Shown here: in pieces, positions 22,314 to 34,189 of the stretch
Numbering within the stretch: the first letter of the stretch is position 1
Layout: every line of letters begins with the position of its first letter
Assembly (NCBI RefSeq): GCF_040954645.1
Contig: NC_092806.1
Coordinates: 162,498,328-162,562,327, forward strand
DNA length: 64,000 bases
Direction of reading: 5' to 3'
Source of the DNA: Diabrotica undecimpunctata
Taxonomy: Eukaryota; Arthropoda; Insecta; Coleoptera; Chrysomelidae
Program-made: the position numbers and the translations under genes
Notes under the pieces: generated by a model
The model's database searches: none
Told to the model about the DNA's origin: nothing
The model's input: the letters and a program-made list of their open reading frames with translations, nothing else

Positions 22314-23209
22314 AAGTACAGCTAAACAGATTTAACTGCAACGGTGACGATTTGACACCACCAGACACGACAGACGTTGGTTGATGCGGTGTTGCCTAAT
22401 CGAATATTATTTTAGAGGTATTGAACTGTAATATTAATACTCCATAATTACTGTAATGAGTTTATAATTAGATTTATTATCAGAGAACTAATATCAAAGT
22501 TAAAATGTTGTATAAATGGAAGTCTATTAAATTAGAAAGATAAATTTGTTCAATATTGAGAACTGCGATATTTATTTAAAATAAATTGTTTCCAACGGTT
22601 GTGGAAATAAGCTTATAAAAATAGACTCTCTTAGAACCTCTTAGTTTTTAATATGAAAATTCAACAAACAATAACTATTTCACGAATTACGAAGTTATCT
22701 GACAACGTAGCAAACGCACTAAAATTTATGTTCAGTTATAAGTATATGGATATTTACACTTCGGGTGCTTGCATACAACTGATTATTGATTCCTCTCTTT
22801 ATCGATGTCATCTTAAACGTTGCAGTTATATCTGTTAAGTTATACCTGGAAAAAAGGTAAAAAATAAGATCTTGGAAAAACTTCACTTCCCTCCTGGTGA
22901 TCATCAATGATGGAGAATAACCGGTCGCTTCATGTTTGGAACTTTTATAGGCTAACAGGAAAAAAAGAATTAAAGTATGCCAAACTTTTTGATTATCAGA
23001 AACGAATATTGAAAGGTATTAACAAACAGTCGTATTGCTAGTTTTCTTAATGCCCAAGATTTATATGAATTCTTGCGATAATTCTGATTCAAAATTTCGT
23101 CCTTGATCAGAATGTAAGTAAGATCGAATAAAAGTCAACACTAAGCGGCGGGCGTCGGCTGTATCTAATAAAAGCCTCCAAATTCGCACCATAAATAAAA
23201 ATCAACAAA
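22314..23209. other. gene-free stretch
   Basis: AT-rich, nothing recognised on either strand. Confidence 0.5.
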
Positions 23210-24765
23210 ATTGATTACTTAAGGGTTACGTTGACAATAAAAAATGCACTTTTATTATTGATACCGGTGCAACCAGATCCTTAGTTGAACCGAATTTCCG
23301 AATCAAAAACTACAAACAACCAACTCAAACTTAGTTCGTGAAACAGCTTCAAGTCAGACTATGTTAATTCATGGAGACAGAACGGTAACCATACATATTG
23401 TTAACACCCGGATAAAACACCTATTAGTTGTAGCTGATATTAAAGATGAATGCGTTCTTGGGATGGATAGCGAGACTTGGTAAAAAACTCGTTAGTGATG
23501 GAATTTTGAAGGCCAGGTGCCTTGTTAATGATGATTCCAGTAAAAATAGCTAATTTGTTTAAAAAGCTATTTAAATTGAAGAAATAACAACAAATAGCAT
23601 TATGTTTGTGATTAGTTCTGAAAGAACTAATTACGAACATAGATCACAATAACTTATTAAGTTATAATAATATTATAACTTATAAATTAGAAAAAATAAT
23701 GAAAGTATTAATGAAAACTACGAGATTTTTGAATCTAGGAAATCTACAGGACGCAACAGTCTAGTTCAACAAACAATTTACACTGGAGATGTAAGACCAA
23801 GTCGTCAAATCCTGTCAAAAGAAGTTGAAAATATTGATGAAGACATGGTAAATGCAGATATCATCGAAAAAAAACGCCCCTGATTTCATCAGTAGTGTAA
23901 CTAGAGAAAGACGGATTTACTCGCTGTTGTGTAGAGTACAGAAGATTAAACCAGGTTACACAAAAATCAGTTATCCCTTGCCACGAATAGATGATACACT
24001 AAACACTTCATCAGATGCCAAATGGTTTTCGACCCCAGATTTAAAATGCGGACACTGGCAAATAGAAGTACATCCTGATGTTGGAGACAAAATAGTTTTT
24101 TCAACTAATCGTGGTGTCTATCAGTTTTAGGTTCTACCATTTGGTCTTTATAATGATCTAGCTACGTTTGAACGTCTGAAGATGGTTTTTATAGGACTTA
24201 CCTGGAAAATATGTTTGGTATATCTTGATAATATAATAATTCTGTCCAAAACCTTTGATGAATATCTGAAATGTTAACTATTTCAAAGAGAGGCGTGCTA
24301 TCTACGACATACCGTTTCAGTAGAAGGAATTAAAACTGATAAGGACCACCGTTATAAAGGAAATAATAAGTTTTTTTGGACTCCGTTCATATTACCGAAA
24401 ATTTATTAAAGATTTTGGCCGCATTGCTAAGCCCCTCTATTGACTAACCGATAGCAACATTGAATTTGACTGGACACCGAATTGTCAAAACGCCTTCGTA
24501 AAACGATTCACAACAGCTCATATCTTAGTCTTTGCACGGGAAGATGAAAAACTTCTGTTAGATTGTGACATATCTTATCATGATATTAGCGCCGAATTAT
24601 CACAAAAAGAAGAAGGCGACGAAAAAGTTGTTGCAATCTTAACTAAAACAAAAGGAAATACTGAAACGAATTAATTCATTACCTGAAAAGAGCTCCTAGC
24701 TATTATAAAAGCTCTAGAACATTCTAGATTTTTTAGCCAAGGGAGTTTTTTATATGATGAAGATG
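23210..24765 (+). pseudogene. Ty3/gypsy LTR-retrotransposon pol relic (protease, RT, RNase H)
   Basis: The plus strand first carries a retropepsin: KCTFIIDTGATRSLV (DTGA near 23260) and, after a frame change, an ADIKDECVLGMD flap/C-terminal segment. RT starts around 23940 with YPLPRIDD, FSTPDLKCGHWQIEV and FSTNRGVYQF, then VLPFGL and VYLDNIIILS at about 24220, where Ty3/gypsy RT normally has YLDD; the second Asp is Asn. RNase H traces follow (EFDWTPNCQNAFVK, KELLAII). Many stops and shifts. I saw no flanking LTRs, integrase or envelope gene. It is an old relic. Confidence 0.8.
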
Positions 24766-24774
24766 CATGGGACA

Positions 24775-25018
24775 TCTAGAAAGGAGAAATCGAGAATCAG
24801 TTATCAAGAATATCACCAAATGGAGACCACTATCAGGTAGACCAAGACAAAGACCGAAGCCGACAGATAATTGCGGACGTATTGCGAAAATATTGTAGAA
24901 GACGCCAAGTCACACAACCGATTGTAAAACAAAAATGTTAATACGGACAGATTCCCCACGACACATGAATCGGAATAGCCTAAAGAGAGCGGCAATCACT
25001 CCGCTCATGATGATGATG
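24775..25018 (+). pseudogene. 3' tail of a LINE with GAT-type repeat end
   Basis: The reading RPLSGRPRQRPKPTDN followed by IVEDAKSHNRL and a stop is the extreme C-terminus of an endonuclease/RT LINE (GRP box, then a Trp-rich helix, then AK.HN.L). The element ends in CATGATGATGATG (25006-25018). A different family from those with GAA tails. Confidence 0.65.
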
Positions 25019-26439
25019 CCTTTTTTTTATATGGAATAAACCTTACGGAATTGTCAATACTATTTCAGAACAAATATTTCGAGCAAAAGTGCGTTCATTT
25101 TATATTCTAAAAAAGATATCTACTTTGGACACACTTTTAGCAGACATTAATAGTGGTGAAACATGTCAAGAGGCAAATTGTGGAAAATTTTGCGCGAAGC
25201 ACAAGAAAACGAAGAAGCGATCAAAAAATGATATTTATAGTTTCAAATTCTTTTATAATTGCAATAAAGTTTAACGTAAAAATATAAAAATAAAAAGAAG
25301 CAATGACCGCAATATTGTCTACAAACTATTGAAACTATGTATTTCTATTTGTATTATCCGTTTTTTGCTGACAGAATCGCAATAAAAGAAAAAAGGCCAT
25401 AAGCTACCGATTGTTCCGAAAAGTGTCTATCAAACATTAAATCGACTAAGAAAAGACAAATCGCCCATAAAAATTGTACAAACTCTATGTTATTTCACGT
25501 GGCCGCCTGTGGCTTTATCCTCCATTGTGCACAAATTGTATTGTAGCCAAAATACGCTTTACAATACAACCTGTCGTACCCTATTTTTTAAGGGCAGTTA
25601 AATGGACAATAAAATAGTTTTTGATAAAGCTGTGCGATGATTAAGTGATTGAAACATTTAGCTTTTTGTTAGGTCTTGCAATTTCGCAATGTATCAAAAC
25701 ATAAGGGGATTATCGTGAATCTATTTCTTAGGTTTACTTTGTATTCAAATTAAATCATTGTTATTTTTTCACTAATTTATTACCTGAGTACGACAATTGT
25801 TTTCTTTTGTATACTCGATTTAAAAATGCATGTCTCGTGACATTGTGTCGAAATGTTTAATTTAAAATTAGATGGTTGGAGTACCAAAGGTAGATAGAAG
25901 CTTAAATGTTACTCTCTGAACTAAAGGTCCTGTTTTGTTTTTATTCAACAAGAAATTATGAAAGTTATACTATAATCAATATCTGATAACGCAGTTTTTA
26001 TGACAGAAAATCATACAGTCTTTATACAAGACGGTTCAAAACCGGAAAATCAGGTAAATTATAAACAACACAACATTGTTGTCCCAGTTTTGTACAAGAA
26101 ATATTTATAAAAATACTACGACCGCCCCAACAAATTTCGAATACAATACAACATAAGATGTAAATGAGCAAGCAATAAAGTTTTATTGTAGACTAGATAT
26201 TTGACATAAATAGGCTTCTGCCTATTTTTCTGCTTATACAAAAAGAAAAAGGATAGTTACAAGAAATGTGATATGAGAAGATCAAAAGGTAGGGAAACAA
26301 AAGAGAGAGTCGCACAGATTCTTTCAGAGGAGCTATGTAATATGAAGCAATCATAATGCAGAAGAATTACTGCAGAATATATGTGAAACCTTTAACAAGA
26401 TCAGAGAAGAACTTCTAATAGAAAAAAGGAGAAGAGGAA
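25019..26439. other. stretch without a recognised gene
   Basis: 25089-25274 (+) is open for 61 codons with CQEANCGKFCAKHKKTKKR, a small Cys/Lys-rich protein I do not recognise. 26208-26227 forms a clean hairpin (AAATAGGC, loop TTCT, GCCTATTT) followed by T residues. Plus-strand 26345-26440 is Glu/Lys-rich and may be a LINE linker. Confidence 0.35.
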
Positions 26440-26900
26440 AAGTTGAATGAATTACAATATACTGAAATTCATGGAAGAAAGAAGAAAATCAAAGAACAAT
26501 CTTATAGCGATTACGTTATTAATCAGGACGTTGTATTAAGAATACAAAAAGAAACAGCAGTTAATCACAAGAAAAGCAGCCAAAATCAAATACCTCGGTC
26601 ACATCCTGAGGAACAGCGAAATATATGGATTGCTGCAACTAATTTTATAGGAAAAAGTACAAGGAACACAAGAACCAGGAAGGCGAAGGACTTAATGGCT
26701 GAAGAATCTAGCAACTCGGAGCAAATTAGAGATTGCCATGATGGTCGCCAACATCCGAAACGGAATACCATTACAACAAGAAGAAGGTTTCTGCCTACGG
26801 CAATTGGATTGACATCAAAGATTTTATTGTAGGTTAGTGTCTGTATCGTCTGTTTTAACACTGTGTTTCTGAATATATAACCGAAGAAAAAAAAATTATA
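26440..26900 (+). pseudogene. C-terminal LINE fragment
   Basis: In the second frame the sequence reads KAAKIKYLGHILRNSEIYGL, LQLILQGKVQGTQEPGRRRT, then WLKNLATRSKLEIAMMVAN and IRNGIP. This matches the RTE-like ending (YLGH+.RN, PGRRR, WLKNL, VANIR). It is followed by AAGAAGAAGG and, about 90 bp later, a short A-run. RT is missing. Confidence 0.7.
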
Positions 26901-27595
26901 TGACTAGTACATTGAAGTTCGAGTAACCGTCTATATTTATTCTGGTACTTAATAGTAATTAAACAGGTGACAAAGGTATGACCTTGAATTTGCCAAAGTC
27001 CAGCAACTCTCAAGTTTCTCAAAGGTAATATAAGTAACTAGTAGTTGATCGCCTGCCTCTCGAAAATTCACTGACTCTAAATTTATAACAAATTCAACAA
27101 TTACTGAGAATAAATTTGTATTTGTCTTAGCAATTGATTTAATATTATTTTAGCTAAGATCTTTCTAAAGATAAATAATGGCTGTAGTAAGCTTACAGTA
27201 CTTAACGAAATCAAAGAACATCGCGGGGGAAAGATAGGTCTGCTCCCTAAGACAGTCTGACATGGAATCCAGCTGCAGATATGGGATATGGTTTTAGAAC
27301 GTTTGTTTAGAACGCTGTTTAGAAACACCTTGCTTCAACAATGCTGACACAGCTGAAGATCGATGAGAATGGTTTGTTATTTTAGCTGACTGAATTTTTT
27401 CAGCTGACATTTTTCTCCACTTAGATACGGTGTTGATTCCAAGTTGACAGTTTTTGAACCAACATCCATTCTTCCAGTTGGGGTGAACGGTAAGAAAAAG
27501 TCTGTCTGATAAAATCTTTGTTCCCCTTTTTTCCATTAATTTCAAAAATAATCTAACTGGACATAAATTTTCGTTTGATGAATTTCTTATCAGCC

Positions 27596-27606
27596 ATTTG
27601 CTGCTT
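27596..27606. repeat. target-site duplication, left of LINE
   Basis: ATTTGCTGCTT here recurs exactly at 28064-28074, flanking a LINE that interrupts the Crypton-like gene. Confidence 0.85.
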
Positions 27607-28063
27607 ATTTTTAAGAAAAACATTTAATCAGTGTGTTTTGCCAGTGTTAACTTACGGTGCGGAAACGTTGACCATGACAAGGAGAACAGTTCAAAAGATC
27701 CGTGTGTGTCAAAGGGCGATGGAGCGTGCTATGTTGGGCGTTTCACTACGAGACAAGATCCCAAATCGCCAGCTACGACAAAGAACAGGAGTGGCTGATG
27801 CAGTAGAGAGAGTAGCAACACTGAAATGGAACTGGGCAGATCACGTGGCTCGAATGACAGATAATAGATGGACAAAGCGGATACTGGAATGGAGACTAAG
27901 AGATGATGCCTACCGAAGCAGAGGTCGTCCACCAACACGTTGGACTGACGATCTAAAACGTTGTCATAGGAATTGGATGCAAGAGGCACAAGATCGAAAT
28001 AGATGGAAAATTATGAGGGAGATCTAGGTGCAGCAGTGGATAAGCGAAGATTGAATGATGATG
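27607..28063 (+). mobile_element. short 5'-truncated LINE with intact C-terminal ORF
   Basis: A 457-bp insertion. From 27607 to 28027 the frame stays open: KTFNQCVLPVLTYGAETLTM, QKIRVCQRAMERAMLGVSLR, NRQLRQRTGVADAVERVA, WADHVARMTDNRWTKRILEW, SRGRPPTRWTDDLKR and MQEAQDRNRWKIMREI. This is the thumb and C-terminus of an endonuclease/RT LINE family common in insects. The 3' end is TTGAATGATGATG. The exact 11-bp duplication on both sides shows target-primed insertion with early 5' truncation. The absence of stops suggests a young copy. Confidence 0.88.
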
Positions 28064-28074
28064 ATTTGCTGCTT
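28064..28074. repeat. target-site duplication, right of LINE
   Basis: Second copy of ATTTGCTGCTT (first at 27596-27606). Confidence 0.85.
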
Positions 28075-28760
28075 GCCAAAATTTTCGAACAGCCTTGATT
28101 TGTTTTTAAAAAAATGCTGTTATATTCAATTTGGCCCGTAAATTCTCCCATAACATCAAATTCCTTCTACGGCCTCATTGCCTCTTTGAGAAAGTTCAAA
28201 TGAGCAAAGGTCAAAAAACTTTTTTTGTGCTCCATCGGGGTTTCCTGGTCGTAGCTTTAGATGATTTTTAATAGTTCTTCGGTGAATAATGCTTTGAATT
28301 GAGTTTTCTTTTTTCTTGAACGCTTTGAAGCTGCCTCCGCTTGGTATCTCTGGCCAATCTTGCACATTTGAAAGATATATCTGTGGAAGAGTCGATTTTA
28401 ATGCCGTTCTCCGTAAAATGTTTTTTTTGTACCATTTTTGCTGTAGTATTCCACAATGACTCTACAGACGATTCTTTATAGTCTTCGCTTTCTTCTTTTT
28501 TATTGCGTTATGTAAGGTAGTACATCTTTCAAGCGTAAAATTTCTCACCCGTAGGAACTCCAAAAATTAGGTCCAAATAGAGCTTCTGGACCTCTGCATG
28601 TTCAATAGGACATTTTCCGAAACCAATTTTTTGATTTCTTCACCTGACTGGCATCCAAATCTTGATTTTTCGTCTGGATTCATTATATCTGTCCAAAATT
28701 GATTACGACTCGACAACAATAGAATTACCAGACACTTTCGTGACGGATTTGTCATAATTT

Positions 28761-29769
28761 TGTCGCTGAGAAATCACGGGAAGGAAGGAGTTTTGTCAGT
28801 GGCGTTATTATGACGTTTTATCAGTTAAAAATAGTCTAGTGAAATAGTCTCTCTTATGATATTATATACGAAAATAAATTTACCAAAGGAACGTCAAAAA
28901 TTACAGATACAAAAACTAACTAATAAAATTAATTAAAATATAAGGAGACGTAACAGCGTCTTTTCTGCACAGAAATTCAATCTCTGATGAATCTTTTTAT
29001 TTTTGACGTTTTAGTTTCCAATGCGGAACTCTTTTTCACAACCACATTCAATTTCTCATAAATAAATTTGACCAGAATTATGCATGAAGATTTTTAAATC
29101 GTTTTTGTATAATATTGTAGTTATTATTTGTAGGTACGTTTCAATCCCCTGAGATTTTGGTTTATGTCCATATTTATATTTCTTATACATAGTACGTGCA
29201 CAGTTGAAGTGTCCGTTAACTATCTATCTAATCTATTTCATCGTTCCAGAATATTTCGCAGAAATTTCAACATCCGATAATTAATAATTTACCAATAATT
29301 TTTTTGTTAATTATTGTCATGATTTAAATTTAGTATTTTTCAAAATAAATCATACAGCAATCTGTCGAGTAATGAATATTTATCGAACATATATAACGTA
29401 CCGATGTAATTTATTGCTAGTTAAGCTATTATCGGTTTGAAATAATAATATAAATTAGTTTCATTTATTAAACCTAATTATTCCACATTAAAATATTTAA
29501 TGTTTTGTTTTGGCAGTTTTGGAATTTGTGTAAACCAATTTGCTAACAATCCGTGAAACGTACAAGGTGGATTTCGTCCAGTTTCATTCATAACAAAATT
29601 TTACAGATTTATGATTTTTTCTATTGTCATTGTTTTCTATTTTAATCGATATTTGCCTCATTCTCTCTCTTACACACATACACACTGACCCGCCACGTTT
29701 CGCTACGTTATTAAAATAACTCACAGATATTTTGTAAATTTTTAATTTAAATTTATAAACTAATATGCT
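28761..29769. other. gene-free stretch
   Basis: AT-rich, nothing recognised. Confidence 0.5.
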
Positions 29770-29885
29770 GTTTTTATTGGGAATAAGCCACAATTTTAAA
29801 ATAAGTTTATTTGACGTTTCGATTTCCTCTTCGTAAATCGTTCTCAAAGTACAAAACATTAACAAATTAAACAAACTTTGTTTTT
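29770..29885 (+). repeat. dispersed repeat, copy 1
   Basis: The block GGGAATAAGCCACAAT .. TTATTTGACGTTTCGATT .. AATCGTTCTCAAAGTAC .. AAACAAACTTTG also occurs in the opposite orientation at 58438-58548 (there with GAAACGTCAATAAACTT), and its first 16 bases occur at 9285. No coding capacity. It is a dispersed non-coding element of unknown type. Confidence 0.75.
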
Positions 29886-29949
29886 GTTACTTGGTAAAAA
29901 TGTTCTTCTAAGTTCTCTTATTTGCAGATTTTTTAATTATGGTGTCATC

Positions 29950-30840
29950 ATTTTTTAAAGTTCTTCCACCTTTTAGCATTCCTTCTTGCTTATGTTTTGT
30001 TTAATTTTATTAGACTTTTCCAATTCAATTTTACACACTAGGTACTCTATATCCCTTTTTTTCGTGGGCGGGTAAATATTAAGATATTTTCTCCAGCTAA
30101 TGTCTAATTTCGGAATAGATGGATGAGTAACAGCAAAGCAATCTTTTCACAGTATTAAACTGTCCATTGCATTTAAATGTCTATTTGATAAATTGACAAC
30201 TGCTATTATATATTAAACTGGGTCCACGAAGAATAATTTGTGCGAATATAGCCTTTTGACAATCATATTATCGCGATACATGGTTTTTAGGATTTATAGG
30301 CCAGGCTTAAATGCAAAGAAGAGAAGTTTTGTTTTCTTTCCAACTACGTTTGCGGGAGTATTACCATCAACAAGTTTTCTTTTACGTCTTTGCTTTCTTA
30401 CATTTAAAAACAGAGTCTTAACGACAGCCAACACTGGAACAGATCACTACCTGATTTTATATAAATGCAGATAGAGCGACAGAGCGACAATCATTTTCTT
30501 CATATTGACTCTAATTTTCCGATGAATCGGGTGATGTATCAAACTAATTCAAAACTAGTTCTAAAATATCGTCTTTACTGAGTAGTTGATAACCTGGCTA
30601 ATTTTTTACGCACTATATCCACGTCTCAACCCTTGTTTTTTAACAATTTCTTCAAGCTCATCAGTTAGTTTAGCTATGATAGTTTCTTTATCATTGTATT
30701 CCATTAATCTTTCGTTTTCCTCTAGCGTTATTGCCTTTCACGCATTCTCCATGTATTTACTACTGTCAAAATTGCATCTTTGTTGGTCAACGATTTCCAA
30801 AACTTTATCCAACAAGTTAATCATAAATTCTTTTCGGTAG
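29950..30840 (-). pseudogene. unrecognised decayed ORFs, possibly one gene
   Basis: Three coherent minus-strand readings lie in a row. 30590-30840: EFMINLLDKVLEIVDQQRCN, SSKYMENA, KAITLEENERLMEYNDKE and IIAKLTDELEEIVKKQGL, which loosely recalls the C-terminus of pogo/jerky-type transposases (a guess). 30300-30420: KRRKRKLVDGNTPANVVGKK. 29990-30230: VVNLSNRHLNAMDSL, THPSIPKLDISWRKYL, YPPTKKRDIEYLVCKIELEK. Stops separate them. I cannot assign a family; they may belong to one element or several. Confidence 0.35.
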
Positions 30841-31379
30841 AGGAGTTCCATTGCCTTAATAACATCTTAATCCATTGGTTGGGCAATTAATGTACGATTG
30901 GCTGGAAAAAGGGAACACAGAAATTTCCATCTTCAGGTCCTAGGGCTGCCTCATTGGGATGAGCACCAGAATTATACAGAAGAAGAAGTATCTTTTGTGA
31001 CAACCTTTTCTTCTCCTAACAAGACTTTACTTTAGGAATGAACTTTTTATGGAACTAATCTTAGAAAATGTTACAAGTTATCCAGCCAGTTTGTTCGTTA
31101 TAATAGTGAATTGGGAGATTCTGCTGATTCATGTTTTTTGAAAGCGCGAGGATTTTTTGACTTTCCAATCACAGTCAGCTTCAGTTTATGGATGTCAGAC
31201 GCATTGGCACAACACAATACTGTGATCCGGTTTTATTTTTTTTACCTCGGGGTTCCACTGCATTTCATACAATCATACAAAGGTGTCCGTACGAACAAAC
31301 AACATGCAATCTACACAGAAATCAGAAACAAAAAAAACTTGCGAATAAAGGTAATAAAAACAGAACATTAGATAAAGTT
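30841..31379. other. stretch without a confident gene
   Basis: Around 30970-30990 there is AGAAGAAGAAG following sequence that looks like a LINE 3' end, but the coding part is too short to assign. 31111-31371 is open without family likeness. Confidence 0.35.
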
Positions 31380-32510
31380 CACAAGGAATATGAATTACGA
31401 CATCTACGGTGCACAAAAGAAAGTATGGAAGATGCTACAAATCAGGAAAAAACCAGTAAATGAATTTATACAGACGAAGAGAATGCCGGCTGAGATATAT
31501 TATTGCCGGAAAAATATTTCAAAGAAAGTAGAAATAGGTAGATCACTTTATAAAAGTGATGAAATCAGCGACGAACCGGAATACAAAACGCAAAAAAGAT
31601 ATATCGCTAAAAAAGAAACAAAAACAAATGAAGTAATAAAAAAAGTAATAGCGAGATTGAAGGCTTTAAAATAATCCATCGGCCAGAACTGACGGAATAC
31701 CAAATAAACTTTTGAAATTTGAGAAGTTTCAGAAGAAGACAGAGAACAACAAAGTTTCGGAAAGGATAGGTTGACGACTGACGCAATTGCATTATGAAAC
31801 TAATTAAAGAAAAGTCGATAGAATACAACAAGCCAGCATGTGTATGCTTCGTGGATCTAGCAAAAGCATTTGATAAAGTCAAACTTAAAAATATATAGCT
31901 TCTGCTGACATTAGTATCAACCCCAGGTGACATCAAACTGGAAAGTAGTCTCAGCACGTGTCTCTTCAACATCCCAATGGATGAAATAATAGAAGAAGTG
32001 GAAACGCTACGACTAAGATACAGCATAACACAATTGGTATAGTGTTCTATACGGATGACTGAGCCTTAATTGCATAGAATGGGAATGACTTATAAGGATA
32101 ATGGCATTACGATAGCTAAAGATTTAATTAAAGATAAACTCGTAGTGGAGAACAAACACATAGAACAACTGAACCAATTCAAATACCTTGGCGTAGATTT
32201 ATACAGATACAGTAGGTAATAAAACCAAAAGTATGCTAAGTACAACCGAAGTGAAGATACCAAGAGTAATATCAGGTAAGAAAAGAAGGAGAGAACAAGA
32301 AAAAAGAATCATCAGGACACAATGATGTGTTCAAGATGTAGTGAGATAGGGTATTCAAAGACCAAGAGCATAGCACAATCATGTAAAAAGGATGGAGGAG
32401 CACAAGCTGACAAGAATTACACTAAAAGGAAAACCAGCTTACAAGCAACCACCGCGGAGATCAACACAGAAATAGAGAGATAGCTAGCAGTCTACCTCTC
32501 AAGAAATATT
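31380..32510 (+). pseudogene. LINE with linker, partial RT and deletion
   Basis: 31388-31674 is open: MNYDIYGAQKKVWKMLQIRK, KPVNEFIQTKRMPAEIYY, EVIKKVIARLKALK, the segment before RT. It continues in other frames with DRLTTDAIALMKLIKEK and PACVCFVDLAKAFDKVKLKN (KAFD intact, about 31840-31890). After a deletion come SLSTCLFNIPMDEIIEEVE and, near 32175, LNQFKYLGVDLYRY. The YADD segment near 32050 is degraded. The element ends without a clear tail, and another LINE tail follows. Confidence 0.75.
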
Positions 32511-32514
32511 TCAG

Positions 32515-32655
32515 TGACGGATTAGCAGATCGTTATATCTACAAGTACAGGTGGAAGATTTTGAAAAGGTATTTAATCGCATAGATCATCATAAAATATA
32601 TTATATACCAAATGATAAAGATAAGTACATAGCTTCAGAAGAAGAAGGGAAAATA
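32515..32655 (+). pseudogene. short LINE 3' end
   Basis: The only recognisable part is the end, TTCAGAAGAAGAAGGG (32634-32649), preceded by about 120 bp of decayed coding (YRWKILKRYL). Probably a very short 5'-truncated LINE copy. Confidence 0.4.
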
Positions 32656-32889
32656 TATCGTGGTTCTACTTGAAATGGATGTTATCTTATAATTTTCTTG
32701 TTATCTGATCAAGAGATAATATATTGACTCGTATATTTTCAACCGGTACCATTTTATCACGTATTTATTTATTATAACAGATCTTTTATTCAAAGGAAAA
32801 CCTGGCTCGAGTGCTTTACTTTTCTTTTTTAAATACTTATTTGAACATTATGACACATTATTATACCTGAGCCATGTGGTCTAACTTGG

Positions 32890-33225
32890 AAAACCAAATC
32901 AAGATGATGAAATGAAAACAAGAACAAAAGGTGTATAACACATGCATACTACCAGTTTGTACCTAGGAGTTAGAGACAGTAGCTTCATCAGGAAATCTGT
33001 TGAAAAATTAGAAACGACGTAAAGAGCATTGGAATATCACGGACATGAATATCGTTGGACACGAAGAATCCTAGAATGGAGACCAAGGAAGACGACAAGA
33101 TGCATGGGAAGAACTCAAAAGAGATGAGTAGATAGCATAAGAGCAGTGGCAGGTAAACAGTGGACTAGATTGTCGCAAGATAGATAAAGATAGAAGCAAT
33201 TGGGAGAGACCTACACTCAGAAGTT
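32890..33225 (+). pseudogene. C-terminal LINE fragment
   Basis: The reading KVYNTCILPVCT, then ILEWRPR, GRPQ-like and W.RLSQDR pieces matches the same LINE group as the copy at 27607-28063 (CVLPV.TYG.ET, RWTKRILEW, GRP..RW.DD). Strongly decayed; no RT core. Confidence 0.6.
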
Positions 33226-34189
33226 TTGTTTACAGCGTTGATGCTTCCGGCAGTATTGGAGTCCATTTTAAAAATGTTTATTTAAAGAGTTTAGTAACGA
33301 TTTAGAATGCTTTTGTTTTTGATAAATTCTTACATTGGGTGTAATCTATTAACTTGAAACTTCACTTTTAGTGAAAATTTTCAGATAAACTCTAAAAACG
33401 TTTTTTTCATCTCCTGCAAACTGTCCGAATGTGACTTAGGTTGTTTCTGAAATAAGCTATTCAATGAAAATATTAAATATTATTACAAACCGAAAGAAAG
33501 AAGTGTACTACGCCACTGAAAAGGTGGAGGAAAATTTGATGTCAAAACGAAAAATAAATGGCTGGTTCCTGAAATGAAGAAGAAGAATAATTGTACATCT
33601 TTGGACCTGGAATTATTCTATAGTTGGAACAATTTTCTTTCGACCTGAACAGACTATTGTTTATTCATTTCGATTTTTCTGATCTGTTTTTATAGTCAAA
33701 AGTTACAATATAAAGATACTTAAAGACACATTCGAAAGGGTAATAAACCTAAACAAACATATTTTTTATCAAAACAATAAAAATGATATATGTTCCTATA
33801 AAAATAAACAATTCTCTCAAAAACTCTATCTTGTTACCTAGGGTAATGCTCCCTAGGATCGACAAAAAGTGTTAAAAATTGTTTATTTAGGTGAGAAATT
33901 GTAAACAAAACCCTCAACACGCGGCTATGGTTTATATATAGTCCTTGAGGGCTGGTGCCACCATGTCTGGTTTGACTAGCATATGGGACTTTTTAAGTAA
34001 ACTTTCACATAGATAAAATTCTTTAAATAGGAAAGAAAATTTGTTTATGATACGTACTAACCGTTTTCGTATAATTTTGTTATTGTTTGGAAAATAACGA
34101 ATGGCTCATAGAATCTTGGAAATCTAACAAGTAGGAGTATAACATGGTTAGTGGTTGCATCTAAAAGAACAAGAGTCAAAGTATTTAAG
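33226..34189. other. gene-free stretch with small hairpins
   Basis: 33576-33590 GAAGAAGAAGAAT may mark another LINE end. 33841-33861 holds an inverted repeat CCTAGGG..CCCTAGG, and 33910-33955 another (CCCTCAA..TTGAGGG). No gene. Confidence 0.45.

Larger units (their letters stand above)
27150..28760 (-). pseudogene. Crypton-like (DUF3504) tyrosine recombinase relic, split by a LINE
   Basis: On the minus strand, 27294-27595 encodes NLCPVRLFLKLMEKRG, RLFLTVHPNWKNGCWF, LGINTVSKWRKM and ITNHSHRSSAVSALLKQGV. CPVRLF..Y, the LG.N.+ helix and TNHS.R.T..S.L are hallmarks of the Crypton-derived recombinase domain also found in ZMYM and KCTD1-type proteins; the H..R pair belongs to the catalytic set. 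Downstream (27230-27293) IPYLQLD fits the segment after the catalytic Tyr region. Upstream of the inserted LINE (28075-28456) lie RPGNPDGAQKKFFDLCSF, ELSQRGNEAVEG and KCARLARDTKRRQL, plus 28567-28755 with an unplaced reading (QFWTDIMNPDEKSRFG). Frame breaks are several. I could not assign every active-site residue. Confidence 0.6.

Noticed and set aside
26208..26227. Hairpin plus T-run as a transcription terminator
   Set aside because: Intrinsic terminators of this kind are bacterial; no bacterial gene context here.
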